Shown one piece after another: positions 32,661 to 44,919 of a stretch of 64,000 bases of DNA. The position numbers were made by a program, and so were the translations under genes. Within the stretch, counting starts at the first letter, position 1; the number at the start of each line of letters is the position of its first letter. The stretch is from Gibbula magus (lineage: Eukaryota; Mollusca; Gastropoda; Trochida; Trochidae), in assembly GCA_936450465.1 (NCBI GenBank), contig OW388296.1, forward strand, positions 49,613,750 through 49,677,749, given 5' to 3'. A model generated the notes under the pieces. That model worked only from the letters and a program-made list of their open reading frames with translations. It did no database searches and was not told the DNA's origin.

Positions 32661-35600
32661 AAAAACTGTTTTGACTTAAATATAATTTCAAATGTTCAAA
32701 ACTTATTTTATTTTGTATGTTAAATTGTTTTGAATTGTTTTTGAACTTTTATTCATCTAAACATTCATATTGGCAACACTGTCAACATTAGTGTAGTGGC
32801 TACTTTTTTGGGTTGTATTTTTTAATAGTTCTTTACATGTAACCAATAAGATGATGTCATGAAATATTTTGGTACGTTTGTCGTTTTGCCGATTTTGGAT
32901 TTTCGACTTCTTTAATGAGATTTGGGTCCAATAAGTTAAAAATTTAAATCTCAAAGAAAATCAACTTTGTCAGTTTTTAGGGTACGTGTCTTTACAAATC
33001 TTCCCCTAAATTACAACAATACATACAAAATAAACTTCCCAATGCACGGCATAACTCTTGCCAGTCTTCATTATTGGATGATTCAACTGGAAAAAGGGCC
33101 ATTAGCACGATAATTTATATGACTGATGAGTTTTAAATAGAAGTTCATCAAAATTGACTTTATTTTGATGTGTAAACAGAGGAAATTCACACTTTCGTTT
33201 TGTCTTGTATTGTGTTGTTTGGGGTCATGTCTGTTATATATGGTGCTATTGTATGTAGAAGTACTGACTGTTGCCGGAAATTACCAATTTGAAGATACTC
33301 GACACAGGATAATGACAATAGTATCGAAACAAAACGATGTCTTAAAGATGTATAAAATATTATCAGTAATTGTCTGGAATCCTATCAGCTGTTAGTTTGG
33401 TCGAACGGTAACGCGTCCGACTTCTATTCAAGCAGGCTTAGCAGGCTTTTATGTTATATTTTTGAATATTTCTTCACATGTAACCAATAAGCTGCTGTCA
33501 TGGAACATTTTGGTACGTTTGCCCATATCCAAATTAATCTATGACCTCGGCCGATTTTGGATTTTCGACTTCTTAAATGAGATTTCTGTCCAATTAGTTA
33601 AAATTTCCATCTCAATTTCTGGAAAACTGTATCAGACAGTTTCACAAAACCTTCACCAAACTAAGTACAACAAGAACAGGTTGATATGGCGACTGTACAG
33701 CAGGCTGAAAAAGGATTTTTGACAAAGAGATTAAAAAAAAAGATAACATAAAGACTTCAAACTTTTTTAAATAGATGTGCAATACCAGGGATCTCTATAT
33801 AATGTCACTGGCAATACTAATACAAACAAAAAAGCAACAGTCACGTGGTTTAGCCACCTCTGATTTTCTTTGAAGTTGTTCGATTTTGACGTGTAAAATC
33901 TCAAAGCTCCTAGAGACATCCTAGAGACTTGAAACTTATTAAAAAATATATGCAATTACATTTGGAAGATGTTCTATTTCATTATCTTTGAATTAAATAA
34001 AACATTTAAGCGCAGAATCCGCTTGTCGTCGCTTGCGACTATATTTAAATTTGGCTTTTGGACCCAATCGTTTCACGCATTAAAGGTCCAGTTCGATTCC
34101 AAATTTCGATTTTTAACATGGGAAAATTTTTCAAAATGCACTTAGAGACTTTGTTCTTTTTGCAAAAGATGCGCAATGATCATGCGAGCAAAAAAGTAAA
34201 TCATGGCGAATTCGTAAGTCACGTGGTTTTTCCGCCATTTTGATTTTAGACGCATTTTACAATTTTCCGACCCCATGCACCTTTGGCAATCTTCTCCTCT
34301 GAAGATACTAGCATCTAAGAGCTCAAACTTGCATGTATGTGTAGCTAAAGGGTTGGTGATTAAACGATCCTCCAAAGCATTAGCGTACCTCTTATACTTT
34401 TTTCACAGTGACCTTTCAAAGTCCGACAATTTTTGAAAATCGTAAACTTCAAAGGGCCATAATTCAAAAACCTAGGAATGGAATTGAATGATTTTTTCAG
34501 GAGAGTAAGACAGGACTATGGTCATTATGAATCAATAATAAAATCCGGTCATAATAAAGAAAAACTTTAACATGGGGAAAATCTTCAAAATCCACATAGA
34601 GACTCGAAACTTGTTTCAAAAGATGCGCAGGAACAATACAAGCAAAAAAGTAAATCATGACCAAATCGTAGGTCACGTGGTTAAGCCGCCATTTTGATTT
34701 TCTTAAAATTTGTCTAATTTTGAAATGTTAAATTTGGGTCTAAATAATCCCAGTGACATACTAGAGACTCGAAACTTGTTTTAAAAGATGCTTAATAACT
34801 AGACAAGCAAAATATGTTACCATTGCGAAGTCGTAGGTCACGTGGTTTCGACGCCATATTGAATTTTAACCTTTTTTGATCATGCACTTTTGCGGAAACA
34901 CCACTTTGAAGACAGTTGCATCTTAGCGCTGAATCTTAGATTTATATGCAGCTGAAGCATTCGAGAATAACAAGTTTGTTATATTTTGAGTAAACTCCTA
35001 ATACTTGTTTCACTATCACCTTTCAAAGTATGGTCATTTTGAATATTTTAATAAGTTTGATTTGAACTGACTTGATGAAGATTTTATTGAAGCGTCACTA
35101 GACAATAGACCACTCATAATTTGATTTTCAGTAATTTCTATTGTAGAGGCATCGGACATAGCTACGAACTTTTACTTCAACCCGGAAGCAATTCAGAGAC
35201 AATGCAGTCCATTTCATTTTGATGTGTAAACAGAGGAAATTCCTACTTTCGTTTTGACATACATTGTGTTGCTGGGGAGTCAGTCATGCTAAACATTATA
35301 TATAGATGGTGTTATTGTATCGAGAATTACTGACTGTTGCCTGAAATTACCAATTTGAAGATAATCGACTCAGGATAATGACAATATAGGCCAATGTGTT
35401 AAAGTAGTTCTGATCGAAAACCGGACACTGCACCACGATTAACGCAAATCTGTTAGACGATCGGATTTGATATGGGAAACCCATTAACAACACACACTCA
35501 AACACGACAATGTAGGTTTATATTGTTTTAAGGTCTGTGCATGTCAATGGGACGTGTAGTTTCGGTTCTGAATATTTATAATGATGTTAATTGTTGCTCA

Positions 35601-36221
35601 TGCTGAAATAACCTACACGTTTGCTGTACAGTGTATGTTGACGTAATTGCATCAATGCATAATGATACTCCCAAGAGCAAAAACATGATCTTGGACAAAA
35701 TATCAACAAGTGCTACATAAATTCCCTTAATTTCGATAAATATTATCGGAACAAAACAGTGTCTTATAGATGTATAAAATATAATCACTAATTTTCGTTT
35801 GTTAGTCGAACCGGACTCGTGGTCTCATGGTAGAATGTCGGATTTCTAATCCCGCGATATGTAACTGGTGGAGTTCAAATCCCCCAGCGAAAAACTTTTT
35901 TGACTTAAATATAATTTTAAATGTTCAAAACTTATTTTGTTTTGTATGTTAATTTGTTTTGACTTGTTTTTGAACTTTTATTCATCTAAAAATTCATACT
36001 GGCAACACTGTCAACAATAGCGTACTGGCTACGTTTTTTGGTTGTATTTTTGAATAGTTCTCTACATGTAACCGATAATTTAAGATGATGTCTTGAAATA
36101 TTTTGGTACGTTTGTCGTTTTGCCGATTTTGAATCTCAAAGAAAATGAACTTTCTCAGGTTTTAGGGTAAGTGTCTTCATAAATCTTCCCCTAAATAACA
36201 TCAATACATACAAAATAAACT

Positions 36222-36405
36222 TCCCAATGCAAGACATAACTCTTGCCAGTCTTCATTACTGGATGATTTAGGCATTGCAGTATTTACTAAAGAAATCTGT
36301 GTTTAGAAATCCAGGCCCGCTATGCATTTCTGGTACAGCGAGTCACAATCTTGGCACAACAAAGCGAGGGAAATACTGCATGGGTTAAATCAGACAGTAA
36401 TGTTT
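36222..36405. mobile_element. Foldback MITE, family F1 (copy 2)
   Basis: Arms GACATAACTCTTGCCAGTC...and GGAAATACTGC...TCAGACAGTAATG match family F1. A remnant of its left arm occurs at the equivalent place in the first HLE body (about 33040-33083), so the MITE landed before the body duplication. Confidence 0.65.
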
Positions 36406-38037
36406 TGTCTGCGTTGTAGACTACACATTGTCAATGGGGTTGGTTCCCGATGGCAGGTGGGATGAGGATGTAGTGTCTTCATGTACATGTTTATCAATGT
36501 CTTCCAAATCAGACTTCGTAAGCCAAATGGATTTGTCTATACTGGTTGAGTGAATGGTACATTCCATACGGGTTGTTGTTGTTCTCCCAGCATAGGTTCA
36601 TTATAAATGGGAGAATCATAATTATTTCGCTAATCGGCCTATACTTAAACAAATCGTTACACCACTTTGAAGATATTTGCATCTAAGCGATATAACTTAT
36701 ATTTATATGCCGCTGAAGCATTGGGGAAAGCAAGTAACACTGTGTGTAACACGTGAACAAGTTGGATATGGTGATGATTTTATTGAAGCGTCATGTGGAA
36801 GAGTTAGTTCCCCTTGACCACTCTGCGATGCTGTGAGTGTGCAAGACTGACAACACCAGATAGACGCAATATCACCCTAAATGGAAAAAGGTCCATTAGC
36901 ACGATAATTTATATGACTAATGAGTTTTAAATATAAGTTCATCAAATTCGACTTTCATTTTGATGTGTAAACAGGAAATTCACATTTTCGATTTGGCTTA
37001 CATTGTGTTATTGCTGTTCAGGTCTGTTATATATGGTGTTATTGTATCGAAAAGTACTGAATATTGCCGAAAATGACCAATTTGAAGACAGTCGACTCAG
37101 TATAGTGACGATATATATGTAAAAGTAGTTCTGGTCGAAAACCGGACACTGCATCACGATTACCGCAAATCTATCAGCCAAAGACAAAAGACAAATCTAG
37201 GTTGATTATGCTTGAAAGATCTGTGCATGTAAATCGGACTGTAGTTTCGGTTCTTCAAATATGTTATAGGATTCACATTGAGTGTAATGCACACAGACAT
37301 TGGTATGCAATTTGTTATATTTACATAATAGAGAATTATTAAGGAACGTAGCACGACTCAACGAATTAACGCTTCATTCATTCATAAACAAGATTTTACT
37401 ATTGTCATAGTAAGCTACTTCCATATAAGGCGAGATGGTATTTGCCTCCGCCAAAATAGTCCGGCTTGCATCATTCATGCATTACGCATGTGACAATTGA
37501 CTAACAAACTCATCAATGAAACTACCCTTGTTTTAAGCCAGTCTTTCTCACAGTATACTAACTGTAACCATTCAATGCGTATTCTAAAACCAGCCAAGGG
37601 TAACGGATTTGAGTCATCATTGTCTCATATACACAAACATTTATTCTACCTTTCTAACAGTTAAATGCTGTGCTGTAAATATTCATTGTCCTTGCAAATC
37701 TAAACTATTTCAATTCTATTCTTCTCGTTTCTTTTTATTCGAACGTTATTATCAAATCATATTCTACCTAACCAGTACACCAATTGCTCCCTTTTGAAAA
37801 TAGGTCTGAAAAAAACACTTGCGGTCTATTCATTTACGTAATTACATGATCAAAACCATTTTCTATAGTCATACAATTGTTCGATTTAAACATGTAAACT
37901 TTGGATGGCAATACTCCTAAAGATATGCTAGACACTTGAATCTTGTTTTGAAAAAATACGCAACAACATAGGACAGATGTCTTAATTAAAACAATTGAAA
38001 CGGCAGAATCCGCTTGTCGTCGCTTGCGACTATATTT

Positions 38038-39525
38038 AGATCTTCAAGACGAAAGTCTGAAGACCTATTGTTATTATCGTGTTTTTTCTTATTAAGGATT
38101 CAGCCATAAGGCTGAATCCTTATTGTTATTGGCGTATTGTTGTTTTTTTTTATTATTCCACCGATTTTTGTGACCGCGGTTCTGAACTAACGGCCTGACC
38201 GATTTCTCTGAAACTTTCAGGGATCGTAGCCTGTGACCTAACTTAGATCTTAACTGAGCCCGATTTTTGAATTTCGACTTCTTTCGTGAGTTATCCCCCT
38301 TGGAAGTTGAAACTTCAAACCTTAATAGCTCGAAAACTTATCAAGATATTTGCACAAAACTTTCACCAAAATGTGCGCAACAACATTCCTCATCGATTAG
38401 GCCTATAGCGGTTTTCGGCCGTAATAAAAGATTTTTTGCTATTTCGAAAAAACTGAATCTTTTGTGAACTTTCGCGAGTTTGAGGGTACGCGTCTTCAAA
38501 AATCTTCTCCTAAATAACGGCAATACATACAGCATCATGCTATAGCTCATTCGAAAGCTAAAACTATGCTGCATAAAGTTATCCCCCCAACCCCAACTTT
38601 TTTAAAAACTTATTTTTAGGGCTCGCACTGAAAGGGACATAACTCTGTAACAAATGAACTTACGTCAAAGTTACTGACTGGAATCTCTTTCTAATAACTA
38701 GGTTAACAATTCCATAACACGTCATTATCATATAAAAGTTGATGGTTTCGGCGTAATTTGAGCATATTCCCAAAACAGTGGAATATTTTGGTTTTGAGAC
38801 TTTTTGAGGTGTGTATCCTTTTGGGAATTATTGATCATGAACCATTGAAGATAGGAAGACTTTAAATAGATTATGGTGATGTAGAAACGTCATTTATTAA
38901 GGACAATATTTTTCAGGCTCAAATATGTCTTTTTTGTGACAAGTCATAGAAGTTTGTCATTTTTTAAAAATCGCCATTTTCAACAAAGTTGAAAGGTTCA
39001 TAACTGCTTAACTTCTTATGCTATTGAAAGTTTACATACACCTACGTATGCACAATTTCAAGAAGAACAACTTTTATGTTGACCGCTTTCATCAAAAAGA
39101 TGATAGTTAAGCCTCGAACATCGCAAGCGATGTCTAGGGGTCCAAATTTAAGCATTTTTGACTATTTTCTTGAATATTCAGAACAGCATAACGCATTTAT
39201 TATGTATGCAATCTAACTGATGATTACATCTTCTTAAGTGGAAATTAAAGCACGACATTTTCTATGTTGCACCTTAATATGGAAATATTAACCATTTTGT
39301 CTTAATCGTGAGAAATGTAATGTAGGGGTCCATTAATATGTGATTTTTCCGTTTTAAGAGGGTCATTGTCTTTGAAGATTTTTTGTAAACAAACTACTGA
39401 AGATAGAGACATGTTTGATAGCTCATTTTAAAGCGGAGAAACAGACGAATAACCCTGAGTCCAACATGGAGTTCAAGGTCAAGCAGAAGTCTTGAAGACC
39501 TAAGTATTGACGTGTCAATCCTAGT
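38038..39525. mobile_element. Complete-looking HLE unit
   Basis: Starts ATCTTCAAGACGAAAGTCTG with the 5' hairpin and ends GTCTTGAAGACCT (39489-39501), hairpin ATTGACGTGTCAAT (39507-39519), then CCTAGTT. About 1.5 kb, non-coding. Its 3' half (from about 38830) is repeated at about 42750-43449. Confidence 0.75.
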
Positions 39526-40270
39526 TATTATTATTATTCGTACTTTTTTTGTGCGCCGATTCTGAAGTAACGGCTGAACTGATTTGCATGAAATTTACAG
39601 GGATTATAGACTGTGACAAAAACTAGCCCTGTACGTCGGCCGAATTTTGTTTTCGACTTCTTTCGTGAGTTATCTCCCCTTGAAGTCAAAACTTCAGACC
39701 TTAATAGCTCGAAAACTAATCAAGATAATTTCACAAAACCTGCACCAAAATGTGGGCAACAACATTCCCCATCGGTTTTCGGCCGGCAGAATAGATTTTT
39801 TGCTATTTTAAAATTTTGTGCAATTTTGCGGTTTTTAGGGTATGCGTCTTTGAAAATGTACTCCTCCTTCAATTTTATGAGTACAGCTATGTTTGATAGC
39901 TTATTATGTAGATAAATACATTGTTAAGAGCGTTCTTGCGGCCGAATTTGGAATTTCGTCCTTGAATTTCAGTTATCTGCCTGGTAATTTTTTATAAGTT
40001 GGAATTTCGGCTTCATGTTCAAAGGGCCGTAACTCTGTAACAAATAAAGATATCTCAAAGTTACTTATTGCAATCTGATGCGGATACATTACCTGACAAC
40101 CTATCACCGCAGATACGCCTTTTCTGTTTGCCATTGTTCTCATGAAGTTCATATAACAAATACTATTTTAATTTTGACCAATTCATTCCACCATGCCATT
40201 ACATAATAGTGTGGTTGAGTGAGTAATGATGACATAGGCATACATAAATTTTTTGTCGTATGGCTTTCTC

Positions 40271-40631
40271 CATTCTTCTCTCCGAGAGGCTATTCAACTC
40301 AGTTCTTCAATCCTAACCTCTGTTGCAAAAGAACTTTCTTGGATTAAATTGGGAGTAATGATTGGTAGCATCAACACGTGGTTGTGATATCAACGAAATT
40401 GTTTGAAAAGGTCTGTTTTCATAACTGTTGAAATGACCAGAGTTGATTCATTTGTGCAACACCGAAGTCGGGTGCAGATGTAAAACCATATTCTATTGGA
40501 TAAACATAAGGACGTAACCACTGTTGCAAACTATCAAAACCAGGGGATTTTTCAGGAATGGTGAAATATACTCCTTGAAACACAGGTTAGGATGGAAGAA
40601 TTGAGTGGAGTACCTCTGTGAGAAGAGAATG
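40271..40631. mobile_element. Foldback MITE, family F2 (copy 1)
   Basis: ~53-bp inverted arms (40271-40324 and 40579-40631): CATTCTTCTCTCCGAGAGG... to ...CCTCTGTGAGAAGAGAATG, with inner CCTAACCTCTGTT / AACACAGGTTAGG. The second copy is at 52694-53222. Nested in the HLE array. No ORF. Confidence 0.8.
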
Positions 40632-40981
40632 GGTTTAGTATTGAATATTTAAAGTATGCGAGCAAATGTATGGGATGAAGCTAATTACACACTTTGCAAC
40701 ATACATGTATAAATCCATGTAAAAATTATATCATTTCTGTTAATATAATACATTTCATAAAGGAATTTGATTATACCTTGATATTATCAGCTTTATGGTT
40801 ATCAAAACGTCGTTAAAATAAAACGTCAATAACCAGATGATGACTGGGATCTCGCACTGTATTCAGAAAGGGTATTGTACAGTTGTCTATCAATTTTTTG
40901 CCGTCGACAGGTGCGCTTGACTGTTTTTACTCTCGGTTTCCTCACTCAGATCTTCTTTCTCCATACACAAAACCACTTCTT

Positions 40982-42287
40982 TTTATCCCACCGGTATGTA
41001 ATACCGTGGGATATAGTCATCACCCCGTCCGTCTGTCCGTCCGTCCGTCCGTCTGTCCGTCCGTCCGTCCGTCCGTCTGTCCGTCCGTAATCATTTCGTT
41101 TCCGGAGCAGAACTCGAAAACCGTTCATGATATCTTTCTGAAACTTTGCATGTATATTACCCACCAACTGAAGTGGTGCCTTTTGATATTTTCAGATTTC
41201 TGAAAATTTTATTTTTGGTCGTTTCCATAGAAACTTGTTGAATTTGGACTTTGTTCAGAGACAGGTTCGTTTCCGGAGCACAGCTCCAAAACGTTCATCA
41301 TATCTTCCTGAAACTTTGCATGTGTATTGCCCACTAACTGAAGTGGTGCCTTTTGATATTTTTAGATTTCTGAAAAAAACCTGTTTTTTTCCGTTTCCAT
41401 AGAAACTTGTTGAATTTGGACTTTGTTCAGAGACAGGTTCGTTTCCGGAGCACAACTCCAAAACCGTTCATCATATCTTCCTGAAACTTTGCATGTGTAT
41501 TACCCACCAACTGAAGTGGTGCCTTTTGATATTTTCAGATTTCTGAAAATTTTATTTTTGGTCGTTTCCATAGAAACTTGTTGAATTTGGACTTTGTTCA
41601 GAGACAGGTTCGTTTCCGGAGCACAACTCCAAAACCGTTCATCATATCTTCCTGAAACTTTGCATGTGTATTGCCCACTAACAGAAGTGGTGCCTTTTGA
41701 TATTTTTAGATTTCTGAAAAAAACCTGTTTTTTTCCGTTTCCATAGAAACTTGTTGAATTTGGACTTTGTTCAGAGACAGGTTCGTTTCCGGAGCACAGC
41801 TCCAAAACGTTCATCATATCTTCCTGAAACTTTGCATGTGTATAACCCACTAACTGAAGTGGTGCCTTTTGATATTTTTAGATTTCTGAAAAAAAAATGT
41901 TTTTTCCGTTTCCATAGAAACTTGTTGAATTTGGACTTTGTTCAGAGACAGGTTCGTTTCCGGAGCACAACTCCAAAACCGTTCATCATATCTTCCTGAA
42001 AATTTGCATGTGTATTACCCACTAACTGAAGTGGTGCCTTTTGATATTTTCAGATTTATTCTGAAAAATTTGTTTTTTGTCTGTTTCCATAGAAACATGA
42101 GAGGGATGTTGGTTGTTGTTGATTTGACTGCTTCTGGAGCTTCTAAAACCCTAAACATACCTGAAACTCAGCATCTGTAATACCCACTAACTGAAGTACG
42201 GTAGTAGATACACAAGTATCTGTCAAAGATGTGGTTTACAAATTTTGTGGAACCGATGGGATATGTCATCTTCTGATGACTCTTGTT
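40982..42287. mobile_element. 'Pearl'-like HLE with ~172-bp internal repeats
   Basis: 5' hairpin TATCCCACCGGTA...TACCGTGGGATA (40984-41013); 3' TGGGATA (42258-42264) directly before the hairpin GTCATCTTCTGATGAC and TCTTGTT. Core: (TCCG)n at 41028-41090 and six ~172-bp units (about 41094-42100) alternating between two subtypes. Core tandem repeats between asymmetric ends match the described bivalve pearl/DINE-like plan; the family name is from memory. Confidence 0.75.
41094..42100. repeat. ~172-bp tandem repeat, six units
   Basis: Unit starts TTCGTTTCCGGAGCACAACT, with starts near 41094, 41265, 41436, 41607, 41779 and 41951. Subtypes differ at ATTTTATTTTTGG versus AAAAAACCTG. The minus-strand frames are products of the repeat. 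Confidence 0.95.
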
Positions 42288-43449
42288 TTAACATAACATG
42301 TCCCAAGTTTACATTTATCTCATTAATCAACGTAGACAACTACTTCTTTATTCCATTACAAGGGCGTGATGTGGCATGCATAATGTAAGGCGTCATGCTT
42401 CTATTGGCATATTGAAATACAGCAACACAAGAAAACACATTAATCTGATAAGTCGATGACTCTAAGGATTCAAGTTGTCGCATAATTCTTGCATTGACAG
42501 TTAACCGGTTTTGTTCTTGGCTGTAATGGATCATTGTATGTCTTGGACAATCAGTTTGTTTTCTTCAGTCAAAAGACTATTTTAATAGTGCAATCTGATG
42601 CACAAACATTACCTAAGACTTCTGTTTTAGATCTTTATCATGTAAAAGTTGAAAGTTAGATCACAAATTGAACATTTGCCAAGAAATATGAAATTTCATG
42701 ATTTTGAGAAAATTTTAGTGGCATGTCCTTTGAAGAACTTTCCATAGTAAACCACTGAAGAATTAAACAGGTTTAATGGCTTATGTTGAAGTAGGGGTAT
42801 CATTTTATTAAGGACAAAACATTTCAAACATATATATGTAATAGTTTACGTGTGACAAGTCATGGAAGATTGTCATTTTTCGAAAATCGCCATTTTCTGC
42901 AATTTTCAAAGGATCATGACTCCTTAACTAATTATGCTATTGAAATGTTATTGCCACCTGCGTATGCATAATTTCAAGATCTACAACCTTTATGTTTTAC
43001 TCTTTCATCAAAAAGTTGATAGTTAAGCTTCAAACATCGTAAATGTCGTATAGGGGTCCAAAAACATGCATTTTAAAGTATTTTCTAAATTATTCAGAAG
43101 AACATAAAGCATTAATTATGTATGCTATCTAAATGACGATTACATCTACTTCAGTGGAAATTAAAGCACATCATTTTCTATAGCATACATTAGTATAGAA
43201 ATATTAACCGTTTTGTCTTAATCATGAGAAATGTAATGTAGGGGTCCATTAATATGTTATTTTTCCGTTTTCAGAGGGGTACCTTCTTTGAAGAATTTTT
43301 GTTAAAAAACTACTGAAGATAGAGACATGTTTGATAGTTTTTTAAAGTATTTTAAAGCAGAGAAACAGACGGATAACCCTGAGTCCAACATGGAGTTCAA
43401 GGTCAAGCAGAAGTCTTGAAGACCTAAGTATTGCCTTGGCAATCCTAGT

Positions 43450-44280
43450 TCTTCATTAATGTTGTTCAGCGTATCTGCCCAAAACACTAACCTATTATTA
43501 ATTATGTATGTAAATACTTTACCAAATATGCTGAGCAGTGAGATACATCTATAATTGTTCACATTGTTAAGATCACCTTGTTTATGTATTGGCACAATTA
43601 TCCCCAATGACCAAGCCTCCGGAAATGTTCCCTTTTCAAAGATAATATTAAATACAAGTTCAAGGTGAGGCACAATCATATCTGAAGAGTGTTTAAAACT
43701 CAGGAATTATCTGATCTACCCCTGGTGATTTGTTATATTTAAGATGGTGTATGTTCTCAAGACTTTCATCTTTTGTGATGAGGGAATTCAATATAGCATT
43801 AGCAAACTCAGTGTCTAACTTGGGATGAGTATTGTCTCATAAAGCTGACTTACTCTGATCATGTCAGTGTCATTGCATTAAAACAATTGTGTAAAAGTCA
43901 CTGATGTTGATACTATTTACCTTTTGCCTTTCACACAAGCTGTTTAATTCTGACCAATTATTTTGGAGTCATACATGTTTTTTTTCTAATGATCTTTGTT
44001 AATCTTGAAAGTAGTTTTGTCTCTTTTCTTTGCAGAGAGCTGTATATATGTTTCTTATGTTGTGGTATTCACTGAGTGAGTCCTTATCTTTATCTCTCGC
44101 TTCGTTCTGGATTTACAGTACCTTGAATTTACTTGATGCCACTTTAGAGCCATACATCAGGTAAATCAGATATATCATTATTGAATTCCTCTGGAGTACT
44201 GGCGCTTATTGTATCTAAAGGAACAGAATCACCCTTACGTTTGGATATTGGTTCTAGCGTATTCTATTTTATAAATGCCA
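43450..44280 (-). mobile_element. LINE B, 5' part (linker and RT fingers)
   Basis: Minus-strand frame up to 43679: G-I-I-V-P-I-H-K-Q-G-D, N-N-Y-R-C-I-S-L-L and N-N-R-L-V-F-W-A-D, ending N-I-N-E-E at the insertion point. Further upstream sequence to ~44280 is degenerate linker. It continues at 30476 leftwards. Confidence 0.8.
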
Positions 44281-44344
44281 AATGGTAAATCAACTAATAT
44301 CCTTTTCTAAATAATTATAGTTTAAGGTTATATGGGAAGAACTG

Positions 44345-44466
44345 TGATTCTCAATCCTGGCCATTTCGATCCTGTCGTTCAGAAGAACGACCTGCTCACA
44401 CGCCTTCTTGAACTTCATCTCGGTTTCCCGTAGGTTCGAGTATACTTAGACCTCGTTACTGTCCAT
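44345..44466 (-). pseudogene. Broken fourth copy of the acidic coiled-coil gene
   Basis: On the minus strand the ATG at 44466 is followed by M-D-S-N-E-V, a stop, then V-Y-S-N-L-R-E-T-E-M-K-F-K-K-A-C-E-Q-V-V-L-L-N-D in the same frame. An internal deletion then removes about 11 codons before A-R-I-E-N-H. The remainder of the gene, its promoter and the histone-type 3' end are absent. It sits between LINE B and LINE C remnants, 22 kb from the intact cluster, and has been disabled by a nonsense change and truncation. Confidence 0.85.
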
Positions 44467-44919
44467 CTTGCCTGCCCGTCTCTCTTGCCTACCCGTCTCT
44501 CTTGTCTGCCAGTGTGTCTAGATACTATGGTCCTATTTTGCGGACACTTTTCTGAATACTTAAGACAGACAGATGTTTTATTTAAGTCTCACTTCGCAAT
44601 CTTAAAGTACAAATATGAACAGATCTGAACGTTATTTAGAATTACAAAAGAAATATTTGATTAGTTACGAAGAAGAGAAGAAAGAAGAAATATATTTTAT
44701 TAATGTGTCACACGCTCAAATTAACATTAAAATACCATTTAGTATAACATATTTTAAAACAGCGTCCGGCCGTATGGCCTACGAGACACAATTTAACTTT
44801 TAAAAATCTGTTCTTTTCTCAAGAACAACATACAAATACATACACACATACAATTGCCTTGCACACAAACACATACGCACACGCACACAACCATTCTTAT
44901 CTCGTAAATAAAGTGGCAC

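Larger units (their letters stand above)
30905..38037. repeat. Two direct copies of a ~3.1-4.0 kb HLE body
   Basis: 30905-34046 is repeated from 34047 at an offset of 3142 bases. Both copies end in the same 3' signature, GCAGAATCCGCTTGTCGTCG, then CTTGCGACTATATTT (34012-34046 and 38003-38037), whose GGCAGAATCC is the inverse of the 5' GGATTCTGCC. The second copy lacks the 5' hairpin, as expected for tandem read-through. Each body contains repeated sub-blocks with CACGTGG and CCGCCATTTTGA. Confidence 0.85.
30477..43449. mobile_element. Helitron-like (Helentron/HLE2-type) composite array inserted in LINE B
   Basis: Removing 30477-43449 joins AGCTTGT to TCTTCATTAATG and restores the LINE RT frame N-I-N-E-E-Q-A-G-F-R with no target duplication, an insertion between T and T. 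The left end carries AGGTCTTCAAGAC. Its inverse, GTCTTGAAGACCT (43413-43425), lies 24 bases inside the right end, followed by a hairpin (ATTGCCTTGGCAAT) and CCTAGT. Asymmetric terminal inverted repeats with a 3' hairpin and no TSD are the recognised hallmark of Helentron/HLE2 elements. No Rep/helicase ORF is present, so non-autonomous. The interior holds several element copies in tandem and nested. Confidence 0.8.

Noticed and set aside
35811..35893. Possible functional tRNA gene
   Set aside because: A- and B-box-like motifs are present but the anticodon stem and spacing do not form a clean cloverleaf, and it lies inside a mobile element.
41500..41850. 116-codon minus-strand frame
   Set aside because: Translation of the ~172-bp tandem repeat in the pearl-like element.
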